Below, one piece after another: positions 27,516 to 37,447 of a stretch of 64,000 nt of DNA; positions within the stretch are counted from its first letter, which is position 1; each line of letters starts with the position of its first letter. The translations under genes and the position numbers were made by a program. The notes beneath the pieces are model-generated. The model was not told the origin of the DNA and did no database searches. It saw nothing but the letters and a program-made list of their open reading frames with translations. Location: contig JAABRU010000010.1 in the NCBI GenBank assembly GCA_011390755.1, positions 1 through 64,000 on the forward strand, in the 5' to 3' direction. Origin of the DNA: Desulfobacteraceae bacterium. GTDB taxonomy: Bacteria > Desulfobacterota > Desulfobacteria > Desulfobacterales > Desulfococcaceae.

Positions 27516-27644
27516 AAATGTTCCCATCCGGGATGAAAAAAACGGACAGCTGCTCCAATCCGCTGATGAAACGGATTCCCCCACTTACGGAGACTCAATG
27601 GACTGTCAGATATATTTCTGCACACTCAGAAAAGCTGCGGAGGA

Positions 27645-27873
27645 GTGCCGGACTGAAAGTCCGGCAGACTTCCAAACTTTCAGTCCGGACTCCCCGGTCC
27701 GGACTTTTTCAAAGGGCAAAAAATTTATTTGACAGTCCACTCAATGCTGCTGCCTTAAGACTCCCCTCCCTTGAGGGAGGGGCAGGGGAGGGTGGAAACG
27801 GTTATTAATTACAGACTGTTATTTTACCCATCCCGCAGGGGAGGGGGATTTTTTTGTTAAGGCAACAGCATTG
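27645..27873. repeat. Family B palindrome and family G element
   Basis: A compact B-type palindrome (GGAGTGCCGGACTGAAAGT with its complement, about 27642-27700) is followed by a family G element, 27742-27873, with ends CAATGCTGCTGCCTTAA and TTAAGGCAACAGCATTG and CCTCCC/GGGAGG-rich interior. Other G copies: 31498-31620 and a half copy near 50776-50792. The remainder of the 27516-28317 gap holds an unrelated palindrome (28160-28250) and no gene. Confidence 0.75.
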
Positions 27874-28317
27874 GGGGGGAGGGTGAAAATATCATCTGAA
27901 TACAAATTCTTGTTTTTACCATCCCATCAGGGGAGGAGGGATTCTGTGCTTATGGTTTGACCCAATTAAACTGATAGAAATTTTATGGCGTTAAGCCGCA
28001 TTCCTGCTGAGATACCGGGTGAGATTTTGTATCTCTTTAATTGAGTCAGGCCATAAGTCAGCAGCATTTTCCCGGAGACGGGACAAATCCGGGGCATGTG
28101 CGGTACGCCCGGCAGGGGAAAATCAGCCGGTTTGACCCACTGCCGAAAAATGATGATTTCGCAAAAAAGTCAGAAATTCCCCCACTCCGGCCAAAACCGG
28201 AGTCAGGAACAGGCTGAAAATACCGGATTCCGGCTTTGGCCGGAATGAGGGAGTATGCAAAAACCGGTGTTTCAGGAGTGAATCAAAAAAATAAATAAGG
28301 AAATAAATAAAATAAAT

Positions 28318-29535
28318 ATGATCTCAGGTAATGAAATAAAAAAATCCCTTCTGGCCTCCCTCTGGTTTATGTTTCTGACCTTTCCCATTATGGTAATCCG
28401 GGTCAATACGGTTGAAGATATAATTGAGTGGAGATGGATAAATATGGCATATATCGGCATCGGTGTCTTTTTCCTCTCTTTTCTCTGGCGGTATCTGATC
28501 CGGAAAAAAGATATGGGACGCAAAAAAGCGGAAAGCAGTGAAATACAGGATGTCCCCGTTGTACAGCGACTGATGACGGAACGCCGTTTTTATCTTCCGG
28601 GCCTGATCCTGACCGGCATATTTATTGTTGTTTTTCCTTTTGTTTTTTCCATGTACCAGACCAATATCATGATCAATGCCCTCATGTATATCATGCTGGG
28701 GCTGGGGCTGAATATTGTGGTCGGTCTTGCCGGGCTGCTGGATCTGGGTTATGTGGCCTTCTACGCGGTCGGAGCCTATTCCTACGCACTGCTGAATCAT
28801 CATTTCGGGCTCGGTTTCTGGACACTGCTCCCTGTTGCCGGAATGCTGGCCGCTGTGTTCGGCATTATTCTGGGTTTTCCGGTGCTCCGCCTGCGGGGGG
28901 ATTATCTGGCCATTGTCACCCTCGGATTCGGAGAAATTATCCGACTGGTCCTGGAAAACTGGAATGAATTTTCCTTCGGCCCCAGCGGTATTGCCAATAT
29001 CCCCCGCCCCGGTTTCTTCGGTGCGGAAATGTCATTGCAGACCAATACCGTTTTTATCTATTTTGCAATGATCCTGATGACAGTGCTGACCATCTTTGTC
29101 GTCAACCGCCTTCAGGATTCCCGCATCGGCAGGGCATGGATTGCCCTGCGGGAAGATGAAATCGCCTGCCAGGCAATGGGAATAGACAAAACCAGAACCA
29201 AACTCACGGCCTTTGCCCTGGGGGCCACCTGGGCCGGATTTGCCGGGGCCGTATTTGCGGCCAAAACCACCTTTATCAATCCTGCCAGTTTTACCATCTG
29301 GGAATCCATCATCATCCTCTGCGTTGTCGTTCTCGGGGGGATGGGGTCTATTATCGGTGTTATTTTCGGTGCCCTGGTTCTGATTCTGCTTCCCGAATAT
29401 CTGCGGGCCTTTTCCGAGTACCGTATGCTGATTTTCGGTACACTGCTGGTCATCATGATGGTTTTCCGGCCCGGCGGCATTGTCAGCAATGTGCGAAAGA
29501 CCTATCAGTTTCAGGGGGCGGAGCCGGAAAAATGA
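28318..29535 (+). CDS. livM: Branched-chain amino acid ABC transporter permease LivM
   Basis: 405 residues. A ~95-residue N-terminal extension with two hydrophobic segments precedes the conserved core: MYIMLGLGLNIVVGLAGLLD, GYVAFYAVGAYSYALL, FPVLRLRGDYLAIVTLGFGE, GRAWIALREDEIACQAMGID and VVLGGMGSIIGVIFGA. Pairs with LivH. The upstream 40 bp are an A/T-rich AAATAA repeat with an AAGGA box. Confidence 0.95.
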   Translation: MISGNEIKKSLLASLWFMFLTFPIMVIRVNTVEDIIEWRWINMAYIGIGVFFLSFLWRYLIRKKDMGRKKAESSEIQDVPVVQRLMTERRFYLPGLILTGIFIVVFPFVFSMYQTNIMINALMYIMLGLGLNIVVGLAGLLDLGYVAFYAVGAYSYALLNHHFGLGFWTLLPVAGMLAAVFGIILGFPVLRLRGDYLAIVTLGFGEIIRLVLENWNEFSFGPSGIANIPRPGFFGAEMSLQTNTVFIYFAMILMTVLTIFVVNRLQDSRIGRAWIALREDEIACQAMGIDKTRTKLTAFALGATWAGFAGAVFAAKTTFINPASFTIWESIIILCVVVLGGMGSIIGVIFGALVLILLPEYLRAFSEYRMLIFGTLLVIMMVFRPGGIVSNVRKTYQFQGAEPEK

Positions 29536-29571
29536 AATGGAAGGAAATAAGGAAGCGGTATAAGGAAAAAT

Positions 29572-30366
29572 ATGAACAGTAAGTCGGAAATAATACTCAA
29601 TGTCAGGCAGCTCACAATGGATTTCGGGGGGGTCAGGGCCGTTAACCATGTGGATATGGACATCCGCCAGGGAGAAATTGTGGCCCTGATCGGCCCCAAC
29701 GGCGCAGGCAAGACCACCTTTTTCAACTGCATCACCGGTATCTATAATCCCACAAAGGGGGATGTGATAATCCGGCCTCCCGGAAAAAAAGAAAAACGGA
29801 TCAACGGTTACAAACCCAACCATGTCACCGGGCAGGGAATGGCCCGCACATTTCAGAATATCCGCCTTTTTCAGAATATGACGGTGCTGGAAAATGTCAT
29901 GATCGGCCGTCACTGCCGCCTGAAGGCCGGAATCGTCGGAGCCATTTTCCGGAATCCCAAAACCGCGGCAGAAGAAAAAAAAGTGGTGAAAGACAGTTAC
30001 GCTGTTCTGGAAAAAATCGGCCTTGGCGGATATGTCAATGAGCTGGCCAAAAATCTTCCCTACGGAGCCCAGCGGAGACTGGAAATTGCACGGGCCATGG
30101 CCACCGAACCTTTCCTTCTTCTGCTGGATGAACCGGCAGCCGGTATGAATCCCCAGGAAACCAAAGATCTGGATGACCTGATTGAACAGATACGGACAGT
30201 AGAAAAAATTTCCATCCTGCTCATAGAACATGATATGAAACTGGTCATGAGTCTGTCCGACCGGATTTTTGTGGTGGACTACGGCAAAAAAATTGCAGAA
30301 GGAAATCCCGAAGAAATCAAAAACAATCCGACTGTTATCAAAGCCTATCTGGGGGAAGAATTATAA
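29572..30366 (+). CDS. livG: Branched-chain amino acid ABC transporter ATPase LivG
   Basis: 264 residues. Walker A GPNGAGKTT, signature-like LPYGAQRRLEIARAMA (LivG uses YG(A/Q)QR), Walker B LLLLDEPAAGMNP, H-loop IEHDMKLVM. FGGVRAVNHVDMDI and GMARTFQNIRLF are hallmarks of LivG. 36 nt after livM. A family C element is inserted immediately after its stop. Confidence 0.96.
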   Translation: MNSKSEIILNVRQLTMDFGGVRAVNHVDMDIRQGEIVALIGPNGAGKTTFFNCITGIYNPTKGDVIIRPPGKKEKRINGYKPNHVTGQGMARTFQNIRLFQNMTVLENVMIGRHCRLKAGIVGAIFRNPKTAAEEKKVVKDSYAVLEKIGLGGYVNELAKNLPYGAQRRLEIARAMATEPFLLLLDEPAAGMNPQETKDLDDLIEQIRTVEKISILLIEHDMKLVMSLSDRIFVVDYGKKIAEGNPEEIKNNPTVIKAYLGEEL

Positions 30367-30368
30367 AG

Positions 30369-30492
30369 CCCACATTTCGCCTGGCTTTGTAACACTTTGG
30401 AAATTAAACTGAATTTTTCAAAATTTTTTGCATACCCAAAGAATCGGATTCAATAAATTCAGATTGTTGGATCGCAGAGAGCGAAATGTGGG
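30369..30492. repeat. Repeat family C, copy 3, with perfect TIRs and possible TSD
   Basis: The 12-bp ends CCCACATTTCGC and GCGAAATGTGGG are perfect inverted repeats, and ATAAAG occurs directly outside both ends (30363-30368 and 30493-30498), consistent with a target-site duplication. About 124 bp, no ORF. It sits between livG and livF, and the right-hand flank supplies part of the livF upstream region. Confidence 0.85.
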
Positions 30493-30506
30493 ATAAAGGA
30501 AGATTG

Positions 30507-31214
30507 ATGCTTGCAATCAGCAGTATTGAAACATATTACGGTAATATCCGGGCTCTCAGGGGTGTCAGCATTGATATTTCCGAAGGGGAAATCATTACCC
30601 TTATCGGTGCAAACGGCGCGGGAAAAAGCACAACCCTGATGTCGGTATCCGGTCTGGTTCCCCCCCGGAAAGGGGAAATTTTTTTCATGGGCAAAGCCAT
30701 CCATGGTCTCAGTCCCAATGAAATTGTCGCTCTGGGAATCTCCCAGGTTCCCGAGGGAAGGCGGATTTTCCCCTATCTGACAGTTTCCGAAAACCTGGAT
30801 ATGGGTGCTTTTCTCAGAAAAGACAAAGAGGAAATCCGCAAAGACATGAATTATCTTTACGAACTTTTCCCCATTCTCTCTGAAAGAAGAAACCAGGCCG
30901 GCGGAACCCTCAGCGGCGGGGAACAGCAGATGCTGGCCATTTCCAGGGCACTCATGGCCCGCCCCAAACTGCTGCTGCTGGATGAACCCTCTTTGGGACT
31001 GGCCCCGATCATTATCCGGCAGATTTTTGAAATCATCAAAAAAATCAATGCAGAAAACAATACCACCATTTTTCTGGTGGAACAAAACGCCAATCTTGCC
31101 CTGCAGGTGGCCCACCGGGGCTATGTGATGGAAAACGGAAAAATCACCCTCAGCGATACCGCCGCCAACCTGCTGGCAAATGAAGAAGTCAAAAAAGCAT
31201 ACCTGGGTATATGA
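30507..31214 (+). CDS. livF: Branched-chain amino acid ABC transporter ATPase LivF
   Basis: 235 residues from the ATG of MLAISSIETYYGN, preceded by AAGGAAG; an ATG 21 nt upstream overlaps the family C element end and is less likely. Walker A GANGAGKST, signature TLSGGEQQMLAISRALM, Walker B LLLLDEPSLGLAP. Motifs YYGNIRALRGVS and QVPEGRRIFPYLTV are typical of LivF. Heterodimer partner of LivG. Confidence 0.95.
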   Translation: MLAISSIETYYGNIRALRGVSIDISEGEIITLIGANGAGKSTTLMSVSGLVPPRKGEIFFMGKAIHGLSPNEIVALGISQVPEGRRIFPYLTVSENLDMGAFLRKDKEEIRKDMNYLYELFPILSERRNQAGGTLSGGEQQMLAISRALMARPKLLLLDEPSLGLAPIIIRQIFEIIKKINAENNTTIFLVEQNANLALQVAHRGYVMENGKITLSDTAANLLANEEVKKAYLGI

Positions 31215-31280
31215 AATACAGGAATGCGGCAATTTTCCCCCTTCCCCAGCCCCATCCGTCTGTAACCGACCAATCACTTT

Positions 31281-31423
31281 CAGCAAACCGAAGAGTTTCC
31301 GAAGCAGTGCAAAATTGTATTTTTTCATAAGGGAACCCCGCAAGTAGGGCCCTGCAAAAATACAATTTTTGCACTCCGGGACAGCCGCTCCCTCCATCCG
31401 GGGGAAAAGTTTCCGGGCTGCGG
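31281..31423. repeat. Repeat family A, copy 3
   Basis: Inner arms GCAGTGCAAAATTGTATTTT and AAATACAATTTTTGCACTCC around a variable loop; the outer end reads GGGGGAAAAGTTTCCGGGCTG. Located just after livF. Confidence 0.75.
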
Positions 31424-31497
31424 AAATAAATTACGCATCTGAAATTTTTCTGTCTGAAACAGTCAAAACCGCCCCCCGGACTCTAAGGGATAAGGGC

Positions 31498-31620
31498 AAT
31501 GCTGTTGACCTAATATCGGATGAGTGTCAAACTTACAGATTGACATGCTGAAATTATTTAGAAAAAGATGTACTAAACTGTAAGTTTGGCACTCCGGTTT
31601 TTCTTAAGGCAACAGCATTG
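31498..31620. repeat. Repeat family G, copy 2
   Basis: Ends CAATGCTGTTGACCTAA and TTAAGGCAACAGCATTG; inside is a palindrome of GAGTGTCAAACTTACAG type. The rest of the 31215-32131 gap contains a family B arm near 31831 and no gene. Confidence 0.7.
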
Positions 31621-32131
31621 GGGGATAAGAGAGGGGATACGGAATGTTTTTTCCCTCCCTTTAGCCTGAATTATTCACAAATCAGTTTTTTACAGTAAAT
31701 ACAGAAAGACACAAAAAACTGAGTTTTGCAGTCGTATTTTCGTATAAGCAAAATAATCAGCAGTTTATCTGCCAGAGACTAAAACGTGTGAATAATGCAG
31801 GTTAGGGTCAATGGCATAAAATAAAGACCAAAGGAGTCCCGGACTGAAAGTTTGGGACACTGAAATGACTGGGAAAATACGGCCAAAATTCCGTTTCTCT
31901 TCATTGTGGCACTCCGGACAAATTCTCTGTTTTTAAAATACAACATCGGCCTGATCATCATAACACTCTGAAATACAATTCTTTCTCATATCTGTTTCTG
32001 ATTTCTGTTATTGCGAAGTAGGCGATTTCTACCACTCAAATACCTCCGGCCTCCCATTGATTTTTTTCCCTGAACGTCAGATATTGCAGATAATTTCAAC
32101 ATAAATAATAATCAGAAAAAGGAGAAAACAA

Positions 32132-32761
32132 ATGCAAAAGAGAAAAATGAAATCATTGTTTGTCGGGATTGTACTGCTTTTCAGTATTACGGAAGTTCAT
32201 GCTTTATCCCTTTCACCTGTCAGCAGTCTTTCCGACTGGACTGCAGTGCCTGCGGGAAAATTCAATTTTTCCGGAAATACGGCAACTATCAGCACCACCG
32301 GCAAAGCCAGTATTCACAAAGAATATTCGGGCGGTACCGGTATTATCAGCACGGTAAATATTGAATCGGCAAGCGGAAATGCCAGTGCAGGTCTGGCAAT
32401 GGAGGCCGGTTCTGTGGGGGCATACAGGGTGCATGTTAATCTGGGACTCATGAAGCAGACAGAATCACATTATACCCTGTATTATCAGATTCAACTTCGT
32501 GATGCCGATGGAAACACAGTTAATGAATTGGCTTACGGTATGCAGACCAGAGAAATCAGCAATCCTGATATTGTCATCGGAATCGCCCGCGTTGATAATG
32601 AGATATGGATTTACGGAGATAACTTTTCTCTGACAAAATGGGATCCTCTGACGATTATGAATAACACAAATGGGAAATTCTGGCTTTGGGGCGGTACGGA
32701 TCAGATTTCAGGCAGCAGCATCAATGCCCGCTTTTCCGCCCCCTATATTATCAATCCGTAA
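32132..32761 (+). CDS. Secreted hypothetical protein, beta-rich
   Basis: 209 residues. AAAAAGGAGAAAAC precedes the ATG. The signal peptide is MKSLFVGIVLLFSITEVHA. The mature part is rich in Ser, Thr, Gly and alternating hydrophobics (for example ISTVNIESASGNASAGLAME and YTLYYQIQLRDADGNTVNEL), suggesting a beta-sandwich such as a lectin-like domain. No Cys in the mature part. I do not recognise the family. Flanked by repeats and probably monocistronic. Confidence 0.7.
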   Translation: MQKRKMKSLFVGIVLLFSITEVHALSLSPVSSLSDWTAVPAGKFNFSGNTATISTTGKASIHKEYSGGTGIISTVNIESASGNASAGLAMEAGSVGAYRVHVNLGLMKQTESHYTLYYQIQLRDADGNTVNELAYGMQTREISNPDIVIGIARVDNEIWIYGDNFSLTKWDPLTIMNNTNGKFWLWGGTDQISGSSINARFSAPYIINP

Positions 32762-32776
32762 ATAAAAAGAGACAGA

Positions 32777-32895
32777 CTGCATTTCGATTGTCTTTATAAC
32801 AATTTGAAATTATAATTGTTTTTAACAATCTTTGCATACCCGAAAAATCGGATTCAATAAATTCAGATTATCGGAGCACAAAGAGCGAAATGTGG
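32777..32895. repeat. Repeat family C, copy 4
   Basis: Core CGGATTCAATAAATTCAG is conserved; ends ACTGCATTTCGA and GCGAAATGTGG are slightly diverged. It lies 130 bp upstream of the peptide-export cluster. The remainder of 32762-33026 shows no promoter I can name. Confidence 0.75.
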
Positions 32896-33026
32896 AAAAC
32901 AGGCAAGGGCTGAGACGTTTTTCGGTATAAAGATTTCAGAAGTTTCCAAACCTTCGGAAATCTGTCCAAAACTATTTTTACTCAGATACTGAGTCTGATA
33001 AACAGATAAATAATTGGTGATTCAAA

Positions 33027-34664
33027 ATGATGAAATACCAACTTAACATCATGCTGATACTATTTTTTACGATTCTTCTTTCCTGCTCACCGGGGCCTGA
33101 ATTTTACTCTGAAGCACTTCGGAATAAACTTGTCCGCACCAAAAAAAACTGGCGGGAAGTATCAGCCGGTTCTGAAGTAAAAATAAGTCCGGCATCCCCC
33201 GCCATCCCGACAGACTGGTGGAAACAGTTCAATGATCCGCTTTTGGATCAGTTCATTGCTGAAGCCCTGCACAATAATACAGATCTGAAAGTCCGAATTA
33301 TGCGGGTACAGGAATCCGGCCTGGGACTGAAAGAAGAGAAGGCAGCCCGGTTACCCGGATTCAGAGGATCTGCGAGCAGCAGTTTTTTCCGACGACAGAG
33401 TGTTCAGGAATATTCCGATATTATTACAGGCGAAGAAGATGTGGAAAATATCAAAGAAAGAGAAATCACAAGTATCAGTGACAGTGAGTACTACAATACC
33501 GGTCTCAGCGTTAGCTGGGAACTGGATATTTGGGGAAGAAAGGAAAAAAAATATCTGGCAACAAAAGCAGCCTATGAAGAAAGCAAAGCGCAGTTCCGGG
33601 CCGAATGGCTTCGAATTATCTCGGATCTTGCAGGTGCATATTTTGAGATCCGCACAAAAGACAGAGAAAAACATATTCTGACGCAGATGTATGAAGCCAA
33701 TATGAAACGGACTGCCATTTATGACAATCAGTATACCGAGGGCCTGATTCCCCGGTGGAAGGTTATGCGCCAGGAAAGTGAAAGTAATGAAATGGAAAAA
33801 AAGCGCAGTGACCTGGAACAGAGCCGCAGGAAACTGGAGAATAAAATAGCGATTCTGCTGGGACGGGCACCGGGAGAACTGAAGATTCCGGATACAAAAA
33901 ACAGCAGACCGCCGGAAATAATTCAGGTTCCCCCGGGCCTGCCTTCAGAACTGCTGGCAAACCGCCCGGATATCATTGCTGCGGAATACCGGGTGGAAAA
34001 AGCATACCACCAGATAGGTGAGGCCCGGGCCGCCCGGCTGCCTTCCATTTCTCTGAGCGGACAGGCGGGTTTTGCCAGTGCGACTCTTTCCACCCTGCTT
34101 CAGCAATGGACCCTGGGGTTAACACCGCTAATCAATTTCCCTGTATTTGACGGGGGAGCATCAAAAATCCGGGTGGAAAGAAATAAAATTCAGGCGGATA
34201 TTGCAGAAAAAGAATACCGGCAGACTGTATTCCGCGCATTTGAGGAAGTGGAAAATACCCTGATGGAGCTTGCCTCCCGGCATCAGCAGAAAAATATCCT
34301 GGAAAAAAAGCGGGATATACTGAAAGTAATATATGCACAGACTGACGAAAAACTGCAAATGGGACTGATTACCCAGCAGGAACTTATGGACATTCAGCGG
34401 GAATTTCTGAACACTGAAAAAACGCTGTTGGAAACGGAACGCTCTCTTCTGGATAATACTGTGAAATTATGCAAAGCCCTGGGAGGAGGCTGGAGCCGAT
34501 CGGATATCCGGGATACAGATATGTCCGAGCCTCAGTATACGGAACAGACCGGGGAGAGCGGCAGACAGGATGAAAAGGCGGAAGAGCGGAAAACCGTATC
34601 ACTTTCCGATATATCCCCGAAAGTGCAGATCCGGAGAATGCGGGTACAGGAAATCAAAGGATAA
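33027..34664 (+). CDS. Outer-membrane efflux factor lipoprotein (TolC/OprM type)
   Basis: 545 residues. The signal peptide ends with lipobox LLSC (Cys20), so the protein is lipid-anchored. DWWKQFNDPLLDQFIAEAL, the paired coiled-coil repeats, LLANRPDIIAAEYRVEKAYHQIGEARAARLPSIS-like region and NFPVFDGG are characteristic of the outer-membrane factor family. A C-terminal ~50-residue charged extension follows (QYTEQTGESGRQDEKAEERK). It forms the trimeric exit duct for the HlyD/ABC export system encoded downstream. First gene of the cluster. Confidence 0.9.
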   Translation: MMKYQLNIMLILFFTILLSCSPGPEFYSEALRNKLVRTKKNWREVSAGSEVKISPASPAIPTDWWKQFNDPLLDQFIAEALHNNTDLKVRIMRVQESGLGLKEEKAARLPGFRGSASSSFFRRQSVQEYSDIITGEEDVENIKEREITSISDSEYYNTGLSVSWELDIWGRKEKKYLATKAAYEESKAQFRAEWLRIISDLAGAYFEIRTKDREKHILTQMYEANMKRTAIYDNQYTEGLIPRWKVMRQESESNEMEKKRSDLEQSRRKLENKIAILLGRAPGELKIPDTKNSRPPEIIQVPPGLPSELLANRPDIIAAEYRVEKAYHQIGEARAARLPSISLSGQAGFASATLSTLLQQWTLGLTPLINFPVFDGGASKIRVERNKIQADIAEKEYRQTVFRAFEEVENTLMELASRHQQKNILEKKRDILKVIYAQTDEKLQMGLITQQELMDIQREFLNTEKTLLETERSLLDNTVKLCKALGGGWSRSDIRDTDMSEPQYTEQTGESGRQDEKAEERKTVSLSDISPKVQIRRMRVQEIKG

Positions 34665-34705
34665 AAGGGGCAGGGCAGTCGCTGTTCTGAAATAAGGTGA
34701 ATTTT

Positions 34706-35836
34706 ATGACATGCAAAAGCAATAAAAAATCCCGAAACAATGATTCCCATAAGGAAAACATCGGACACGAGCAGGTTGTGTATACGGATAACCCTTCTTT
34801 GTTTCTTGAAATGTTCTGTTCTGTCCCTTCCGAAAATTTATGCCGGAAAAATCAGCCGAAAAGAAAAGGGAAATTTATCAGAATATTTTCCATCATCATG
34901 ATGATAAGTCTGGCCGGAGTTGTCATCGGTGCCGGAATCTGCAGAACTCCTGAATTCGGATTGGAAAAATTACCGATGGAAGGAGATATTCCCCCATCCG
35001 CTTTTCCTCTTTTCGCGGAAGACAAAGAGAAGATAATTATTTCCATTGCACAGACCGTAACAGCTCAGGGATGGGCGGAAAAACTGGAAGCAGGAGAATT
35101 TGAAAAAGCCGGAAAAATTCTGGCAAAACAGTTGGAATATATCCGCAGTCATCCGGAATACCGTTCAGTGTCGGCACTCTTTAACTGGGTTGCGGATATG
35201 GAAAAATATTTTTATAAACGCCCGTCCGATACTCCGCTGAAAATATTTTTTGATGAATACCGCATCGAAGAACTTTTAGAAATTTGGGAAAGACATAAAA
35301 ATGATTTCCGATCCCTTTTGAAAAAACTCGGAGCACAGGAATTTCCCGGATTTGTGCAGGATCGAATTTATCTGCTTTTGGAAAGACTCCGGAATGAACA
35401 GATTCTGTATGTAACGGATATAAAAATTTTCAAAAAAAATTTCAGAAAGATACTGGAAGATGGTGAACCGGAAAATTCGCTGATTCTGGTGGAAAACTTC
35501 CGGAGAAAATATCCCGGGGTAAAAGGGATGGATGAACTCAAAAAGGACACAGAAAATTATTTGAAAATAAGGGAAGCGGCGGATCAGTGCCAATGGAAAG
35601 AAGTATCTGATTTGATACAGACAACGGAATTCTCTACGGTTTTTTTTAATCCCTGCATTGAAAATATAAAAAAAAACAGCCGGACCATTCCTTCCGGAAA
35701 TCATATGCGGCCGGTCCGCCCCCTCCCTGTAACCAGAGAACCGGTCCGCATATCCGACCTGAAGATTGTCAAAGGTGAAAAAATTTCGTGTGCAGAACTG
35801 GCACTGGAAAAAGCATTTCAGGAGAAAGTCCGATGA
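34706..35836 (+). CDS. Single-pass membrane protein of unknown function in export cluster
   Basis: About 376 residues. A ~55-residue charged cytoplasmic segment leads to one membrane helix (IRIFSIIMMISLAGVVIGAG), then a ~300-residue helical, probably periplasmic domain with TPR-like stretches (AGKILAKQLEYIRSHPEYRS, SLILVENFRRKYPGVKGMDE). The frame extends to a GTG at 34697; the ATG at 34706 is preceded by AAGGTG. The stop overlaps the HlyD start (ATGA), so it is surely part of the operon. Unrecognised; could link the adaptor to substrate. Confidence 0.75.
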   Translation: MTCKSNKKSRNNDSHKENIGHEQVVYTDNPSLFLEMFCSVPSENLCRKNQPKRKGKFIRIFSIIMMISLAGVVIGAGICRTPEFGLEKLPMEGDIPPSAFPLFAEDKEKIIISIAQTVTAQGWAEKLEAGEFEKAGKILAKQLEYIRSHPEYRSVSALFNWVADMEKYFYKRPSDTPLKIFFDEYRIEELLEIWERHKNDFRSLLKKLGAQEFPGFVQDRIYLLLERLRNEQILYVTDIKIFKKNFRKILEDGEPENSLILVENFRRKYPGVKGMDELKKDTENYLKIREAADQCQWKEVSDLIQTTEFSTVFFNPCIENIKKNSRTIPSGNHMRPVRPLPVTREPVRISDLKIVKGEKISCAELALEKAFQEKVR

Positions 35837-37200
35837 AAACAGAAAAAAACAGTCATGATATGCTGGAAAATCACGAACCCGATGGCATTGATATCCTGCT
35901 CGGAAGAACATCGGCGGCAGCCGGAGCAGTGATTTATATTTTTCTGGCTCTTCTTTTATCTGTCTCTGTATGGTCTTTTATCGGCCGGGCCGATCTGATT
36001 ATCCGTGCAGGAGGTCAGGTGGAGCCCCGACTGGATATGCAGAATGTCTATGCATCGGTCGGCGGAGAGCTGATGGATATATATGTCATGGAAGGCAGTA
36101 TTCTGGCCAAAGGGGACCTCATTGCACGGATTCATTCAAAAGATGCGGTCAAAGCCGCAGGAGATGCGGAAAAAGCAAGAATCAACCTGGAAAAAGCCGA
36201 AGCTGATAAAAAAATGTTTCCGCAGAAAAAAATTCTGTATGAGATTGAACTGAAAAATATGGAGAAAAAAATTCAAAAAACAGAAAAAGACTATCTGCTT
36301 TTTGAAAAAGATCATGCCCGCAATCTTCCGGCCATACAGCAGCATAGACTGGGCAAGGCCCGCCTGAAAAAGGAACGGACAGAAAAAGAAAGATATCTGG
36401 CAAAAGAAATATATGAAAAGTACAAACGTCTTTCCGATCTGGAAAACGGCGGAGTTTCCCAAAAAGAAGTGCAGGAAAAAGAGGAACTGTATCTGAAAGC
36501 AGAAAATACATACCGGGAGACATGTATTGACCTGGATAATCTGGAATATGAATTCAGTCAGGAAGAAAACCAGTACAGCAAACGGGTCAGAGACAGCCGC
36601 ATGGAACTGGCGCAGTTGCATTTTCAGTATGATAACAGAAAAATACAGTTTGCAAATGAGGAAAAGCAGGTGGAAATCCAGTACAAAGCAGCACTGGCCG
36701 CGTGGGAATCCGCTTCTGTCATTACCTTTGACGATTTGGATGAAGATAATTTCCTGAAAGTCCGCGCGCCCGTTGCCGGTGAAGTAACGGCTCTTTCTGC
36801 CAAACAGCGGGGGGAAAAAATCAAAGCCGATGCCCCCCTCCTTGCCATTGCCCCTTTGGAGGCGGAAAAAATACTGAAAATCAGAATTCCGGATCAGGAT
36901 CGCGGTCTGCTCAGAACCGGTCAGCCGGTCAAACTCCGTTTTTCCGCCTTTCCCTATCAGCGCTACGGTTTTATCACCGGAATTCTGGAATATATATCCC
37001 CGGATGCCCTGGCTGATAATGAGGGAAAACAGTTTTATGAAGGCCGTATCGGATTGGATCGGGAATATGCAAAAGGAGACGGAAAGCAGCTCGCTATCCG
37101 TTACGGTATGACGGCCGTGGCCGAAATTTCTGTACAGAAACGGCGCATCATTGACTGGGTGACCGATCCTTTCCGGAAATTATCCAACAGGTATCTGTAA
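35833..37200 (+). CDS. HlyD-family membrane fusion protein
   Basis: 455 residues. N-terminal membrane anchor (VIYIFLALLLSVSVWSFIG), then the split lipoyl domain (IIRAGGQVEPRLDMQNVYAS, IYVMEGSILAKGDLIARI ... FLKVRAPVAGEVTALSAKQR) around a long coiled coil (about 120-290), then beta-barrel and C-terminal KGDGKQLAIRYGMTAVAEI. Type I secretion adaptors look like this. Start ATG overlaps the preceding stop, with AGGAGAAAG upstream. It links the C39-ABC exporter to the outer-membrane factor. Confidence 0.92.
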   Translation: MKTEKNSHDMLENHEPDGIDILLGRTSAAAGAVIYIFLALLLSVSVWSFIGRADLIIRAGGQVEPRLDMQNVYASVGGELMDIYVMEGSILAKGDLIARIHSKDAVKAAGDAEKARINLEKAEADKKMFPQKKILYEIELKNMEKKIQKTEKDYLLFEKDHARNLPAIQQHRLGKARLKKERTEKERYLAKEIYEKYKRLSDLENGGVSQKEVQEKEELYLKAENTYRETCIDLDNLEYEFSQEENQYSKRVRDSRMELAQLHFQYDNRKIQFANEEKQVEIQYKAALAAWESASVITFDDLDEDNFLKVRAPVAGEVTALSAKQRGEKIKADAPLLAIAPLEAEKILKIRIPDQDRGLLRTGQPVKLRFSAFPYQRYGFITGILEYISPDALADNEGKQFYEGRIGLDREYAKGDGKQLAIRYGMTAVAEISVQKRRIIDWVTDPFRKLSNRYL

Positions 37201-37447
37201 ATCCGAAGCGGATTTCAGACAGACTCTGCACTGCATCCATAAGGATATCAGAAACTCAAAAATGACACCTGTCTGACATTGATTCAGGCAAAATCAAATA
37301 AATTTAAATTGTTAAAGCGAATACTTTTGTTCAGTAAAAAATGGCGACTTTATATTTTATCAGCTTCAACTTATTGAAATTACAGATGCCAGGTTTCCAA
37401 AATGACATCAGGGTGTCGTTTTTGAGCAGAAAACAAAGGGGGAACAT

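Noticed and set aside
27518-27808. 96-codon ORF after livH
   Set aside because: Runs through family B and G repeats; no domain, no conservation expected.
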